Assembly: GCF_900109745.1 (NCBI RefSeq)
Contig: NZ_FOAV01000005.1
Span: 1 to 64,000 of the forward strand
DNA: 64,000 nt
Source: Roseateles sp. YR242
GTDB lineage: Bacteria; Pseudomonadota; Gammaproteobacteria; Burkholderiales; Burkholderiaceae_C
Direction of reading: 5' to 3'
This document shows, one piece after another, positions 55,116-62,514 of this stretch (position 1 is its first letter; each line of letters opens with the position of its first letter). The notes beneath the pieces are model-generated. The model was given only the letters and a program-made list of their open reading frames with translations, ran no database searches and had not been told where the DNA came from. Both the position numbers and the translations under genes were made by a program.

Positions 55116-57377
55116 TTGAAGATCACAGCCCCCGATGTAGCCCGCCCGCGCACCCCCCGCGCGATTGTGTTCAGCCTCAGTGCCGCACTGTGTGGCATGC
55201 CCATGCTCGCCGATGCAGCGTCCACGGGCCGCTCACCCTCCAGCCCGGCCGCCACGGCTTCGGCACCGGGTGGTGCGGAAGCCCCCGGGACCGCCACGTG
55301 GTCGTACGCCCCATCAGCCGCCCCGCCAGTCACGCCGCCGTTGAAGCCATCGGCCAAGGCGGGCGCCAGAACCAGTGGCAAAACCGGCAGCAAGGCTGCC
55401 GCCGCCCGCGAGTCCTCGCTCGCCATCGTCAAGTTCATTGACGCGGACGTGGATGCCGTCGCCCGTGCCGTGGCAGCCATCCTCGGTCGCCCCATCCTGG
55501 TCGACCCACGCGTCAAGGGCAAGATGACCCTGGTCAGCGACGAGGGCCTGACCCGTGCACAGGTCTACCAGTTCTTCGTCGGCACCCTGCGCGGCCTTGG
55601 TTATGCCGTGGTGGAGAGTGCCGGCCTGCTCAAGATCGTGCCCGAAGGCGATGCCAAGGTGCAGTCCGGCACCGTGGTGGCCGGCACCGAGTCCCGGGCG
55701 CAGGACCAGGTCGTCACCCGCATCTTCCAGCTGCAGTACGAAAACGCCAGCAACCTGCTGGCCGTGCTGCGGCCATTGATCACGGCCAACAACACCATCA
55801 ACGTCAATGCCGGCAACAACTCGCTGGTGATCACGGACTATGCGGACAACCAGGCTCGCCTGGCCGCCATCATTGCAGCGCTGGACACGCCCAGCGCCAC
55901 CGATGTGGAGGTGATCCCGCTCAAGTATCTTCAGGCGGCCACGGTGGCGCAGATCGTCTCGAAGATGCTGGACGGCGTGCAGCGGGCACAAGGCCAGTCA
56001 AGCGGCGGCACGGGCAGCGGCGGCAGTGCCCAGCCTGCAGGCGGCCAGAGCCCGTCCGCGGCGGCCGGTGGCACGGCCAGTGCGCAGGTCTATGCCGATA
56101 TCAGCAGCAACGCGCTGCTGGTTCGGGCCCCCAACCAGGCCCGGCTGCAGGCCATCCGCGCGCTGGTGTCGCGGCTGGACAAGCCTGGCAGCAACGGCAT
56201 TGCCGGCAGCACCATCCATGTGATCTATCTCAAGCATGCCGAAGCCACCCGGCTGGCCTCGGTGCTGCGTGCGGCCTTCTCCGCGCAGGACACCAACAAC
56301 GGCCTCTCCAGCCAGGACGGTGGCGGCAGCAGTGGCAAGTCCGGCGGCAGCACGCCCTCCACCGCCTTTGCATCCATGTCCAGCGGTGGTTCCAGCAGCA
56401 GTTCCGACAGTTCCTCGTCCAGCAGCAGCGCCACCAGCAAGCAGGCCACCACGCCGGTGGCGGCAGCGGCGGAACCGTCCACGGGGGGATTCATCCAGGC
56501 GGACCCGGCCACCAATGCGCTGATCGTGACCGCCTCCGAACCGCGCTTCCGTGAGCTGAGCGCCATCGTGGAGCAGCTGGATTCGAACCGGGCCCAGGTC
56601 TATGTGGAATCCCTGATCGTGGAGGTGGACGCCAGCAAGGCCCTGGATGTGGGCATCCAGTGGAAGGAAATCTTCAACATCAGCGCCACCACCGACCTCA
56701 CCCTGGGCACGGTGGTGACGGCGCTGGAATCCATGTCCGGCACCAACATCCTCTCCACGGCCAATCTGGTGACCCTGGACAACGAGGAGGCCAAGATCGT
56801 GGTGGGCCAGAACGTCCCGTTCGTCACCGGTTCGTACACCTCTACCAGCAGCTCCACGCCGTTCCAGACCATCGAACGCAAGGATGTGGGCATCACGCTG
56901 CGCATCCGTCCGCAGATCGGGCCCAATGGCAGCATCCGGCTGACCATCTACCAGGAGTCTTCCTCGGTCTCCTCCACCACCACGCCAGGCACGTCCAATG
57001 CGGGCCCCACCACCAATAAGCGGTCGGTGGAATCCACGGTCACGGTGAAGGACGGCAAGATCATCGTGCTGGGCGGCTTGATCGAGGACAGCGACACCGC
57101 CGATGCGGATCACCTCTACGGCCTGGGGCGGCTGCCGCTGGTCGGCGGGCTGTTCAGCAGCCGCAGCCATACGCGCAAGAAGACCAACCTGCTGGTGTTC
57201 CTCCGCCCGGTGATCATGCTGGACGACGACGCCTCGGAACGGCTCACCATGGACCGCTACGACATGATCCGTGCCCGCCAGCAGGCGCTGCCCGCCAATG
57301 TACGCACCATCCTGCAGGACGAGCCGCCGCCCGCGCTGGTGCCGGCGAAGGAAGCGGCGGGGAAGTCGCAGCCGTGA
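55116..57377 (+). CDS. gspD: Type II secretion system secretin GspD
   Basis: The product is 753 residues. A signal-like segment (AIVFSLSAALCGMPMLADAA) is followed by a Ser/Ala-rich linker, the N0 domain (SSLAIVKFIDADVDAVARAVAAIL), N1-N3 repeats (GNNSLVITDYADNQARLAAI; ISSNALLVRAPNQARLQAI), a Ser/Gly-rich insert (about 390-445) and the secretin C-domain (TDLTLGTVVTALESMSGTNI; ANLVTLDNEEAKIVVGQNVPF; IGPNGSIRLTIYQESSSVSS; KIIVLGGLIEDS; LVFLRPVIM). It forms the outer-membrane gate of a type II secretion system. The rest of the gsp operon is not in the window. The track start is TTG, unusual and uncertain. Confidence 0.93.
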   Translation: MKITAPDVARPRTPRAIVFSLSAALCGMPMLADAASTGRSPSSPAATASAPGGAEAPGTATWSYAPSAAPPVTPPLKPSAKAGARTSGKTGSKAAAARESSLAIVKFIDADVDAVARAVAAILGRPILVDPRVKGKMTLVSDEGLTRAQVYQFFVGTLRGLGYAVVESAGLLKIVPEGDAKVQSGTVVAGTESRAQDQVVTRIFQLQYENASNLLAVLRPLITANNTINVNAGNNSLVITDYADNQARLAAIIAALDTPSATDVEVIPLKYLQAATVAQIVSKMLDGVQRAQGQSSGGTGSGGSAQPAGGQSPSAAAGGTASAQVYADISSNALLVRAPNQARLQAIRALVSRLDKPGSNGIAGSTIHVIYLKHAEATRLASVLRAAFSAQDTNNGLSSQDGGGSSGKSGGSTPSTAFASMSSGGSSSSSDSSSSSSSATSKQATTPVAAAAEPSTGGFIQADPATNALIVTASEPRFRELSAIVEQLDSNRAQVYVESLIVEVDASKALDVGIQWKEIFNISATTDLTLGTVVTALESMSGTNILSTANLVTLDNEEAKIVVGQNVPFVTGSYTSTSSSTPFQTIERKDVGITLRIRPQIGPNGSIRLTIYQESSSVSSTTTPGTSNAGPTTNKRSVESTVTVKDGKIIVLGGLIEDSDTADADHLYGLGRLPLVGGLFSSRSHTRKKTNLLVFLRPVIMLDDDASERLTMDRYDMIRARQQALPANVRTILQDEPPPALVPAKEAAGKSQP

Positions 57378-57405
57378 CCCACGGCCGGTCCTTGCCCCGC
57401 TGCGC

Positions 57406-58350
57406 TTAGCCCCCCGCAGCCACCGCCAGGATCTCGTCGCGCAGCCATCGCTGGGCGAGGTGCCCATGGTTGCGCTCATGCCAGACCATGGCCATCTCGA
57501 AACCCTCGATGGGTAGCGGGCAGGCCAGCACCTGCAGCCCTGCTGCGCGACCCTTGACCAGCCGCTCGGGCACCAGCGCCACCAGATCGGACCTGGCCAC
57601 GATGCCCGGCACAAAGAGGAATGAAGCGGCAGAGAGCACCACCCGGCGCTGGAGGCCGTGGGCAGCCAGCACATGGTCCACCGGTGAGGTGAACGCGCCA
57701 CCGGCGGGCGACACCATCACCTGTGCCAGCGAGGCAAAACGCCTGGGGGTCAGTGAGCACTTGTCCTTGTCCTTGCCCCTGGTCTTGCCCTGGCCCTGGC
57801 CCTGAAGCTCCGGGTGTCCTCGCCGCGCGATGAGCACATAACGCTCATGGAACAGATGCCGCAACCGTGCGGACGCTGGTGCCTCGCTGGGCATGAGGAA
57901 GCCCACATCCACATCACCACGGGCCAGTTGACCATCGATCTGGTGCGGATCCATGTGCCGAACAGCCACCCGGACCCCCGGCGCCCGTTGAAGCAGCCGC
58001 AGCACCAGCGGCTGCACCAGTGCGGTCTGCATGTAGTCGGAGGCGGCGATGGTCAGTGTCAGGTCGGCCGTGGCGGGATCGAAATCCAGATTGGCCGCCA
58101 CTGCGCCACGCACCTGGTCCAGCGACGCCCGCAATGGCCCCAGCAGATCCAGCGCCTTGGCCGTGGGCGTCATGCCGCGCTGGGCCGGTAGCAGCAAGGG
58201 GTCGTCGAACAGGTCGCGCAGGCGGTTCAATTGCGCGCTGACCGCGGGCTGGCTCAAATGCAGCCGTGCGGCGGCACGGGTGACGTTGCGCTCCACCAGC
58301 AGGGCTTCCAGGGTCACAAGCAGGTTGAGATCGAGACGGCTGGTATCCAT
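57406..58350 (-). CDS. LysR-family transcriptional regulator
   Basis: This 314-residue regulator has an N-terminal helix-turn-helix (LDLNLLVTLEALLVERNVTRAAARLHLSQPAVSAQLNRLRDLF) and a LysR effector domain. A Gln/Gly/Lys/Asp low-complexity insert (about residues 180-195) comes from a short DNA repeat. It is divergent from a flavin-type quinone reductase gene, the usual arrangement for control of that gene by an electrophile or aromatic ligand. ATG at 58350. Confidence 0.92.
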   Translation of the reverse strand: MDTSRLDLNLLVTLEALLVERNVTRAAARLHLSQPAVSAQLNRLRDLFDDPLLLPAQRGMTPTAKALDLLGPLRASLDQVRGAVAANLDFDPATADLTLTIAASDYMQTALVQPLVLRLLQRAPGVRVAVRHMDPHQIDGQLARGDVDVGFLMPSEAPASARLRHLFHERYVLIARRGHPELQGQGQGKTRGKDKDKCSLTPRRFASLAQVMVSPAGGAFTSPVDHVLAAHGLQRRVVLSAASFLFVPGIVARSDLVALVPERLVKGRAAGLQVLACPLPIEGFEMAMVWHERNHGHLAQRWLRDEILAVAAGG

Positions 58351-58455
58351 GGGCTGGATAGTAGGCCATGCGAATCATGATTTCACGGATGGCAGCGGAC
58401 GGCTCAGACTGAGGGCATTGCTGTTCAGAGCGCCCCAGACAGGGGCCCCACCGCC

Positions 58456-59340
58456 ATGACAATACCCTCCACGCACTCCACACCTTCAACCCCGTCCAAC
58501 CCCTCCAACTCCTCCATTCCGCTGCCCCGCCGCCGGCGGATCCTGATCGTCCACGCGCAGCCCGAGCCCACCTCGCTCACGCGGTCCATGGTGGACACGG
58601 CCCGGCAGGCCTTTGAAGCGCAAGGGCACGAGGTGATGGCGTCAGACCTCTATGCCATGCAGTGGAAAGCGGTTTATGACGAGCAGGACTTCCCGCAGCG
58701 GCTCGACCCGACCCGGCTCTCCTTCGTTGCCGAATCCGGGCACGCCTACGGCGGTGGGACCCAGCCGCCCGAGGTGGTCGAGGAACAGCGCAAGCTGCTG
58801 GCCGCGGACTTGGTGATCCTGCAGTTTCCGCTGTGGTGGTTCGGCATGCCGGCCATCATGAAAGGCTGGATCGATCGCGTCTGGGCCTATGGCCTGGCCT
58901 ACGGCTATCGGGGCGCCGGCAACCGCCACCGCTATGGCGAGGGCGGCCTCCACGGACGACGTGCGTTGCTCTCGGTCACGACCGGTGGCCCTGCCCAGGA
59001 CTACGGCCCGCGCGGCATCAACGGCCCGCTGGACCAACTGCTCTTCCCCATCACCCATGGCACCTTGTTCTATCCCGGCATGGAGGTGCTTCGCACCCAT
59101 GCGGTTCACGGCGCGGGGCGCATGGACGCTGCGGCCGTCCAGGACACGCTGGCGACCTGGGCGCAGCGCTTGAACGGCGTGTTCGAGGAGACGCCTATCG
59201 GTTACCGGCCGCAGAACGGTGGGGATTTCGATGAGCGCCGCCATGCACTGCAAGCGCATGTGGCGCCTGGTGTGGAGGGATTCGCCGCCCATCTGCTGCC
59301 GCCGTCACCTGCCGGTGAGCTGCATCTGATGGAGGGATGA
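58456..59340 (+). CDS. NAD(P)H:quinone oxidoreductase, flavodoxin-like fold
   Basis: This 294-residue flavoprotein has a Ser/Thr/Pro-rich N-terminus (about 30 residues) and then the flavodoxin-like fold of the NQO1/MdaB/KefF family: ILIVHAQPEPTSLTRSMVDTA, ASDLYAMQWKAVYDEQDF, LVILQFPLWWFGMPAIMKGWIDRVW and ALLSVTTGGPAQDYGP. It binds FAD/FMN and reduces quinones or related electrophiles by two electrons. Divergent from the LysR regulator 105 bp away. ATG at 58456. Confidence 0.9.
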   Translation: MTIPSTHSTPSTPSNPSNSSIPLPRRRRILIVHAQPEPTSLTRSMVDTARQAFEAQGHEVMASDLYAMQWKAVYDEQDFPQRLDPTRLSFVAESGHAYGGGTQPPEVVEEQRKLLAADLVILQFPLWWFGMPAIMKGWIDRVWAYGLAYGYRGAGNRHRYGEGGLHGRRALLSVTTGGPAQDYGPRGINGPLDQLLFPITHGTLFYPGMEVLRTHAVHGAGRMDAAAVQDTLATWAQRLNGVFEETPIGYRPQNGGDFDERRHALQAHVAPGVEGFAAHLLPPSPAGELHLMEG

Positions 59341-59385
59341 CCCGCCGCGGGCCCCGGCAGGCCGCTCCTGCGTGAAGGCCCCGGC

Positions 59386-60324
59386 TCACACCACCAGAAC
59401 GCCCCGCGTCGGCGCCACGCCGATGGTGGCCTCCACGCCCGCCGTGAAGCGCAGGAAATCCGCCTCCATCCCGTCGGAGAAGATCACTCCGTGTTCCGGC
59501 ATGCGGGAACGGATGCGTAGCGGTTGCCGGGGGTTCACCATCCCATACACGAGCGTCGCCTGAGAGCGCTGCGTGGGAAACGGCTCCCGGACCGCAAACG
59601 CCAGGTGGTCCGTGTCCCAGGGCATGGGCTCATACCCGCCCCGCCCTGCCCACCCGGAGGCGGCGGCCAGTGCCATGGAGCCCGTCATCACGCTCTTGAG
59701 CCAGGCCGTGGACCCCAGCCCGGTCGAGACAATGACACCCGAAGACGACTGGTGTTCCACCACGCTGCCCAGCGTGATGTCGTAGAGCGCGGACGTATGC
59801 GTGCGGGGCCCGATGAACAGATCGTTGACGGCCCGCAACCGCTGCCCGTCGGACAGGGTGGCTTCGGCCATGGTCACCGACCGGGTGGGCCGGCGCTCCT
59901 GCGCCACCGCCTTGAGCAGCGACGGCACCTGCCGGGGCTCGAACGGCAGGAGCAGGCCGTCCCACCGCGTCGGTTCGGGATTCACGCCGATCAGTGGCTG
60001 CCCCTCCAGATACTTCATGGTGTTGGCCACCAGCCCGTCCTGGCCCAGCGCCATCACGATGTCGTCCGGCGCAAACACAAAGTTGGGCAGCAGGGCACGG
60101 TCCAGCAACTGGTGCCGGCCCCAGGCGCGCAGCGCCTCGCCCACCTCATGCAGGCTCTGCGCGTAGGCCATGTCCTCCTGCACGTAGTCGGTGAAATCGG
60201 CGCCCAGGTGTTCGATATAAAAGCGCGCCTGGGCCAGCGTGTGGTACTTGGTCACCAGCTCCTGCAGCCGGGTGCGGCGGGTGACCAGCACCACCTTGCG
60301 GTCAGCGGCTGCGGCCACGGCCAT
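59386..60324 (-). CDS. NAD kinase-like protein
   Basis: This 312-residue protein matches the NAD kinase (PF01513-like) fold: DIVMALGQDGLVANTMKYL in the position of the G-G-D-G-T/N motif, then LIGVNPEPTRWDGLLLPF, and VIVSTGLGSTAWLKSVMTGS in the position of the P-T-G-S-T-A-Y motif. The changes (GQDG for GGDG) and a long N-terminal region leave enzyme activity uncertain; it could use NAD or a related nucleotide. Its ATG (60324) lies 23 bp inside the 3' end of the upstream SPFH gene, so translation is probably coupled. Confidence 0.82.
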   Translation of the reverse strand: MAVAAAADRKVVLVTRRTRLQELVTKYHTLAQARFYIEHLGADFTDYVQEDMAYAQSLHEVGEALRAWGRHQLLDRALLPNFVFAPDDIVMALGQDGLVANTMKYLEGQPLIGVNPEPTRWDGLLLPFEPRQVPSLLKAVAQERRPTRSVTMAEATLSDGQRLRAVNDLFIGPRTHTSALYDITLGSVVEHQSSSGVIVSTGLGSTAWLKSVMTGSMALAAASGWAGRGGYEPMPWDTDHLAFAVREPFPTQRSQATLVYGMVNPRQPLRIRSRMPEHGVIFSDGMEADFLRFTAGVEATIGVAPTRGVLVV

Positions 60325-61378
60325 TCCCCTGGTTGGATGCGGGTGGCACGGGCGCGGACGCCACCTCGGTGTGCCCCAGCAGCGCCTGCAGCAGCTCGGG
60401 CGCCATGTTGAACTGGCCGATGCGCTCGGCGTTCTCCGCAATGCCACCAAAGGCCTGCGCGATCAATTGGGCCGGCTGCATGCCCACGGCGGCCAGCGCC
60501 TGCACCACGCGGGTGTCCGCCTGGCTCAGTGCGGTCATCACACTCGCCACACGGTGCGCTTCCGCTTCGGCCAGCGTGCGGCTGTTGGCCGCTGCCCCGG
60601 CGACAAAGGCCTTGCGGTTGTCCTCCAATTCGATGTCGGCCTCCATCTGCTCGGCGCGCAACTGGTTGTCCTTGCGCATCAGGGCGGCCTTGGCTTCCAA
60701 CTGTGTCTCGCTGATCTCGCGGCGCTTGTGCTCCACGGCGATCTCGGTGTCCAGTTCGTTCTGGCGAATGGCCCGCTCCTTCTCCACGGCGGACATGCGC
60801 CGGGCGTAGACCGCATCGTCAGCCGCGCGCAGGTTGGATTCCCGGGCCTCGGCTTCCAGGGCGCGGGCGATGTCCGGCGTGGGCTTCACGCTGAGAATCG
60901 ACAGCCCCAGGATCTCCAGGCCCAGCGCCGCGATTTCGGGCTGAGCCCCCAGTTCGCGCTGGGCAGTGCGTGCAATCAAGGCTGAGGAGCGCAGCGCCTG
61001 CTTCAGGTCCAGTGCCTGCACGGCCTGCTGCACGATCACCTCCGCCTGCTGGGCCACCCGGTCCGCCAGACGCGCCGGATCCTGGGACACATAGGTCCGG
61101 CCATCTGGCCGCAGCGAGAAGTCCATCAGGGCCGCCGTCTTCTGCGGCGCGTTGACGCGGTAGGTGACCTGGCCCTGAACGGTGACGCTCTGGAAGTCCG
61201 AGGTCACCAGCTCCAGCATGAACGGGCGGTCGTTGCTGGCCACCGGCACCGCCACCAGCGTGCTGGCAGGCCCGTAATAGAAGAACGACAAACCCGCCCC
61301 CTGCCGCGCGAGCCGGCCGCTGCGGAACTGCATCAGGTGAATGGTCGGTTGGGCCTTGATGAAACGAACGCCAAACAT
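60302..61378 (-). CDS. SPFH/Band 7 domain protein
   Basis: This 358-residue protein has an SPFH domain (about 20-190: FMLELVTSDFQSVTVQGQVTYRV, SALIARTAQRELGAQPEIAALGLEILGLSILSVKPTP) followed by a Glu/Ala/Arg-rich coiled coil (about 195-300) and a Gly/Ala-rich tail. SPFH proteins form ring- or scaffold-like assemblies, usually at membranes, but no membrane segment is seen here. It is the first gene of a two-gene minus-strand unit with the NAD kinase-like gene, divergent from the NrtR-type regulator. GGAGG lies before the ATG at 61378. Confidence 0.87.
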   Translation of the reverse strand: MFGVRFIKAQPTIHLMQFRSGRLARQGAGLSFFYYGPASTLVAVPVASNDRPFMLELVTSDFQSVTVQGQVTYRVNAPQKTAALMDFSLRPDGRTYVSQDPARLADRVAQQAEVIVQQAVQALDLKQALRSSALIARTAQRELGAQPEIAALGLEILGLSILSVKPTPDIARALEAEARESNLRAADDAVYARRMSAVEKERAIRQNELDTEIAVEHKRREISETQLEAKAALMRKDNQLRAEQMEADIELEDNRKAFVAGAAANSRTLAEAEAHRVASVMTALSQADTRVVQALAAVGMQPAQLIAQAFGGIAENAERIGQFNMAPELLQALLGHTEVASAPVPPASNQGNGRGRSR

Positions 61379-61430
61379 GAGGGTCCTCCTTCGTGGTGAA
61401 GACTGAGGGGCATCGTTGCCTCAGCCGTTA

Positions 61431-61469
61431 GTTGCTCTGTACATCTTTTAATTAGGCGTACAGTACAAC
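61431..61469. promoter_or_regulatory. Large palindrome between SPFH and NrtR genes, candidate NrtR operator
   Basis: Arms GTTGCTCTGTAC (61431-61442) and GTACAGTACAAC (61458-61469) match as reverse complements at 10 of 12 positions around a 15-nt AT-rich centre. The site lies in the 122-bp region between two divergent genes, so one bound dimer could control both. The length and position fit an NrtR-type operator. Confidence 0.6.
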
Positions 61470-61500
61470 TCATATTCAGAACCGTCAAGCGCACTCACCG

Positions 61501-62262
61501 ATGGCAACAAAATCAGCACCCGCAGGCAGGCAAGTCCGGCAATCGCCTGCCCAGGACTTCCCACGCCCGTTCACCACGGTGGACGTTCTCATCCTCACGG
61601 TGCTGGAGGACGCGCTGAAGGTGCTGCTGGTGCAGCGGCCGTCCGGTGCGTCGGAGCCCTTCCCGGGCCAGTGGGCCTTGCCGGGTGGCTACGTCGACAT
61701 TGCGGTGGACGACGACCTGGAGGCTTGTGCACGGCGCAAGCTGCAGGAGAAGACGGCGGTGGCCTCCCCCTATCTGGAGCAGTTGGGCAGTTGGGGCAGC
61801 GCCATGCGAGACCCGCGCGGGTGGTCCGCCACGCATGCCTATTTCGCGCTGATTGCGGCGCATGGCCTGGAGATCACCAAGGGCGCCAATGCTGCGGCTG
61901 TGGCGTGGTTCGGTGTGGATGAGGTGCTGATGCCGCCAGCTTCGCCAGTGCCGTTGGCCTTTGACCATGCCGACATCCTGCGTGCCGGGGTGGAACGGTT
62001 GCGCAGCAAGGTGGAATACACCTCCTTGCCGGCCTTCCTGTTGCCGGAGCCCTTCACCCTTCCGCAGTTGCAGCGCACCTATGAGGTGGTGCTGGGCCGC
62101 CCAGTGGACAAGAGCGGCTTCCGTACGCGGATGATGGCGGCGGATTTCCTGGAGGAAGTGGGCGTGGTGGACAGCCATGCCAACCGGCCTCCCATGGGTT
62201 ATCGCCTCAAGGACCGGACGGCGCCGGTCTTCTTTCCCCGAACGTTCAGTCCGCGGCGTTGA
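61501..62262 (+). CDS. nrtR: NrtR-type NUDIX transcriptional regulator
   Basis: This 253-residue protein has an N-terminal NUDIX domain and a C-terminal winged helix (LPQLQRTYEVVLGRPVDKSGFRTRMM), the arrangement of NrtR, a regulator of NAD metabolism. The NUDIX box, normally G-x5-E-x7-R-E-U-x-E-E-x-G-U, is degenerate: R-K replaces R-E and E-K replaces E-E in the RRKLQEKTAV segment, so hydrolase activity is probably lost while ADP-ribose-type ligand binding may remain. This fits the known NrtR repressors. It is divergent from the SPFH/NAD kinase-like pair, its likely targets. ATG at 61501. Confidence 0.87.
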   Translation: MATKSAPAGRQVRQSPAQDFPRPFTTVDVLILTVLEDALKVLLVQRPSGASEPFPGQWALPGGYVDIAVDDDLEACARRKLQEKTAVASPYLEQLGSWGSAMRDPRGWSATHAYFALIAAHGLEITKGANAAAVAWFGVDEVLMPPASPVPLAFDHADILRAGVERLRSKVEYTSLPAFLLPEPFTLPQLQRTYEVVLGRPVDKSGFRTRMMAADFLEEVGVVDSHANRPPMGYRLKDRTAPVFFPRTFSPRR

Positions 62263-62372
62263 TGGCATTCATTTCGCCTGCCGTTGTACGGGCGGGATGA
62301 ATTCCTGCCTGCACGTGATGTGTGACTGATGTCCTGGTAGAACGGGGCGCGGCACATAAGACGCACAACCAC

Positions 62373-62386
62373 TTGACGCAAATCAA
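62373..62386. promoter_or_regulatory. FNR box TTGAC-N4-ATCAA upstream of aer-like gene
   Basis: TTGACGCAAATCAA matches the FNR consensus TTGAT-N4-ATCAA at 9 of 10 positions. It lies 129 bp before the ATG of an Aer-like redox/oxygen chemoreceptor, a class of gene often under FNR-type control. Confidence 0.6.
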
Positions 62387-62402
62387 GCCGAAGGTCGCAA
62401 GA

Positions 62403-62431
62403 TCAATATCAACTAACGTTTTCGATATTGA
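62403..62431. promoter_or_regulatory. Inverted repeat TCAATATC/GATATTGA in aer-like promoter
   Basis: Perfect 8-bp arms (62403-62410 and 62424-62431) flank a 13-bp spacer, 17 bp after the FNR box. It could be a second operator or a stem in the leader; no factor is assigned. Confidence 0.4.
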
Positions 62432-62514
62432 TGACCGCAGACCGCACCGACTTCCAGGGGGCAGCGGAAGTCCCACGTCACCAGGGTCGAGACCCGCCAT
62501 GACAGGAGCACCCC

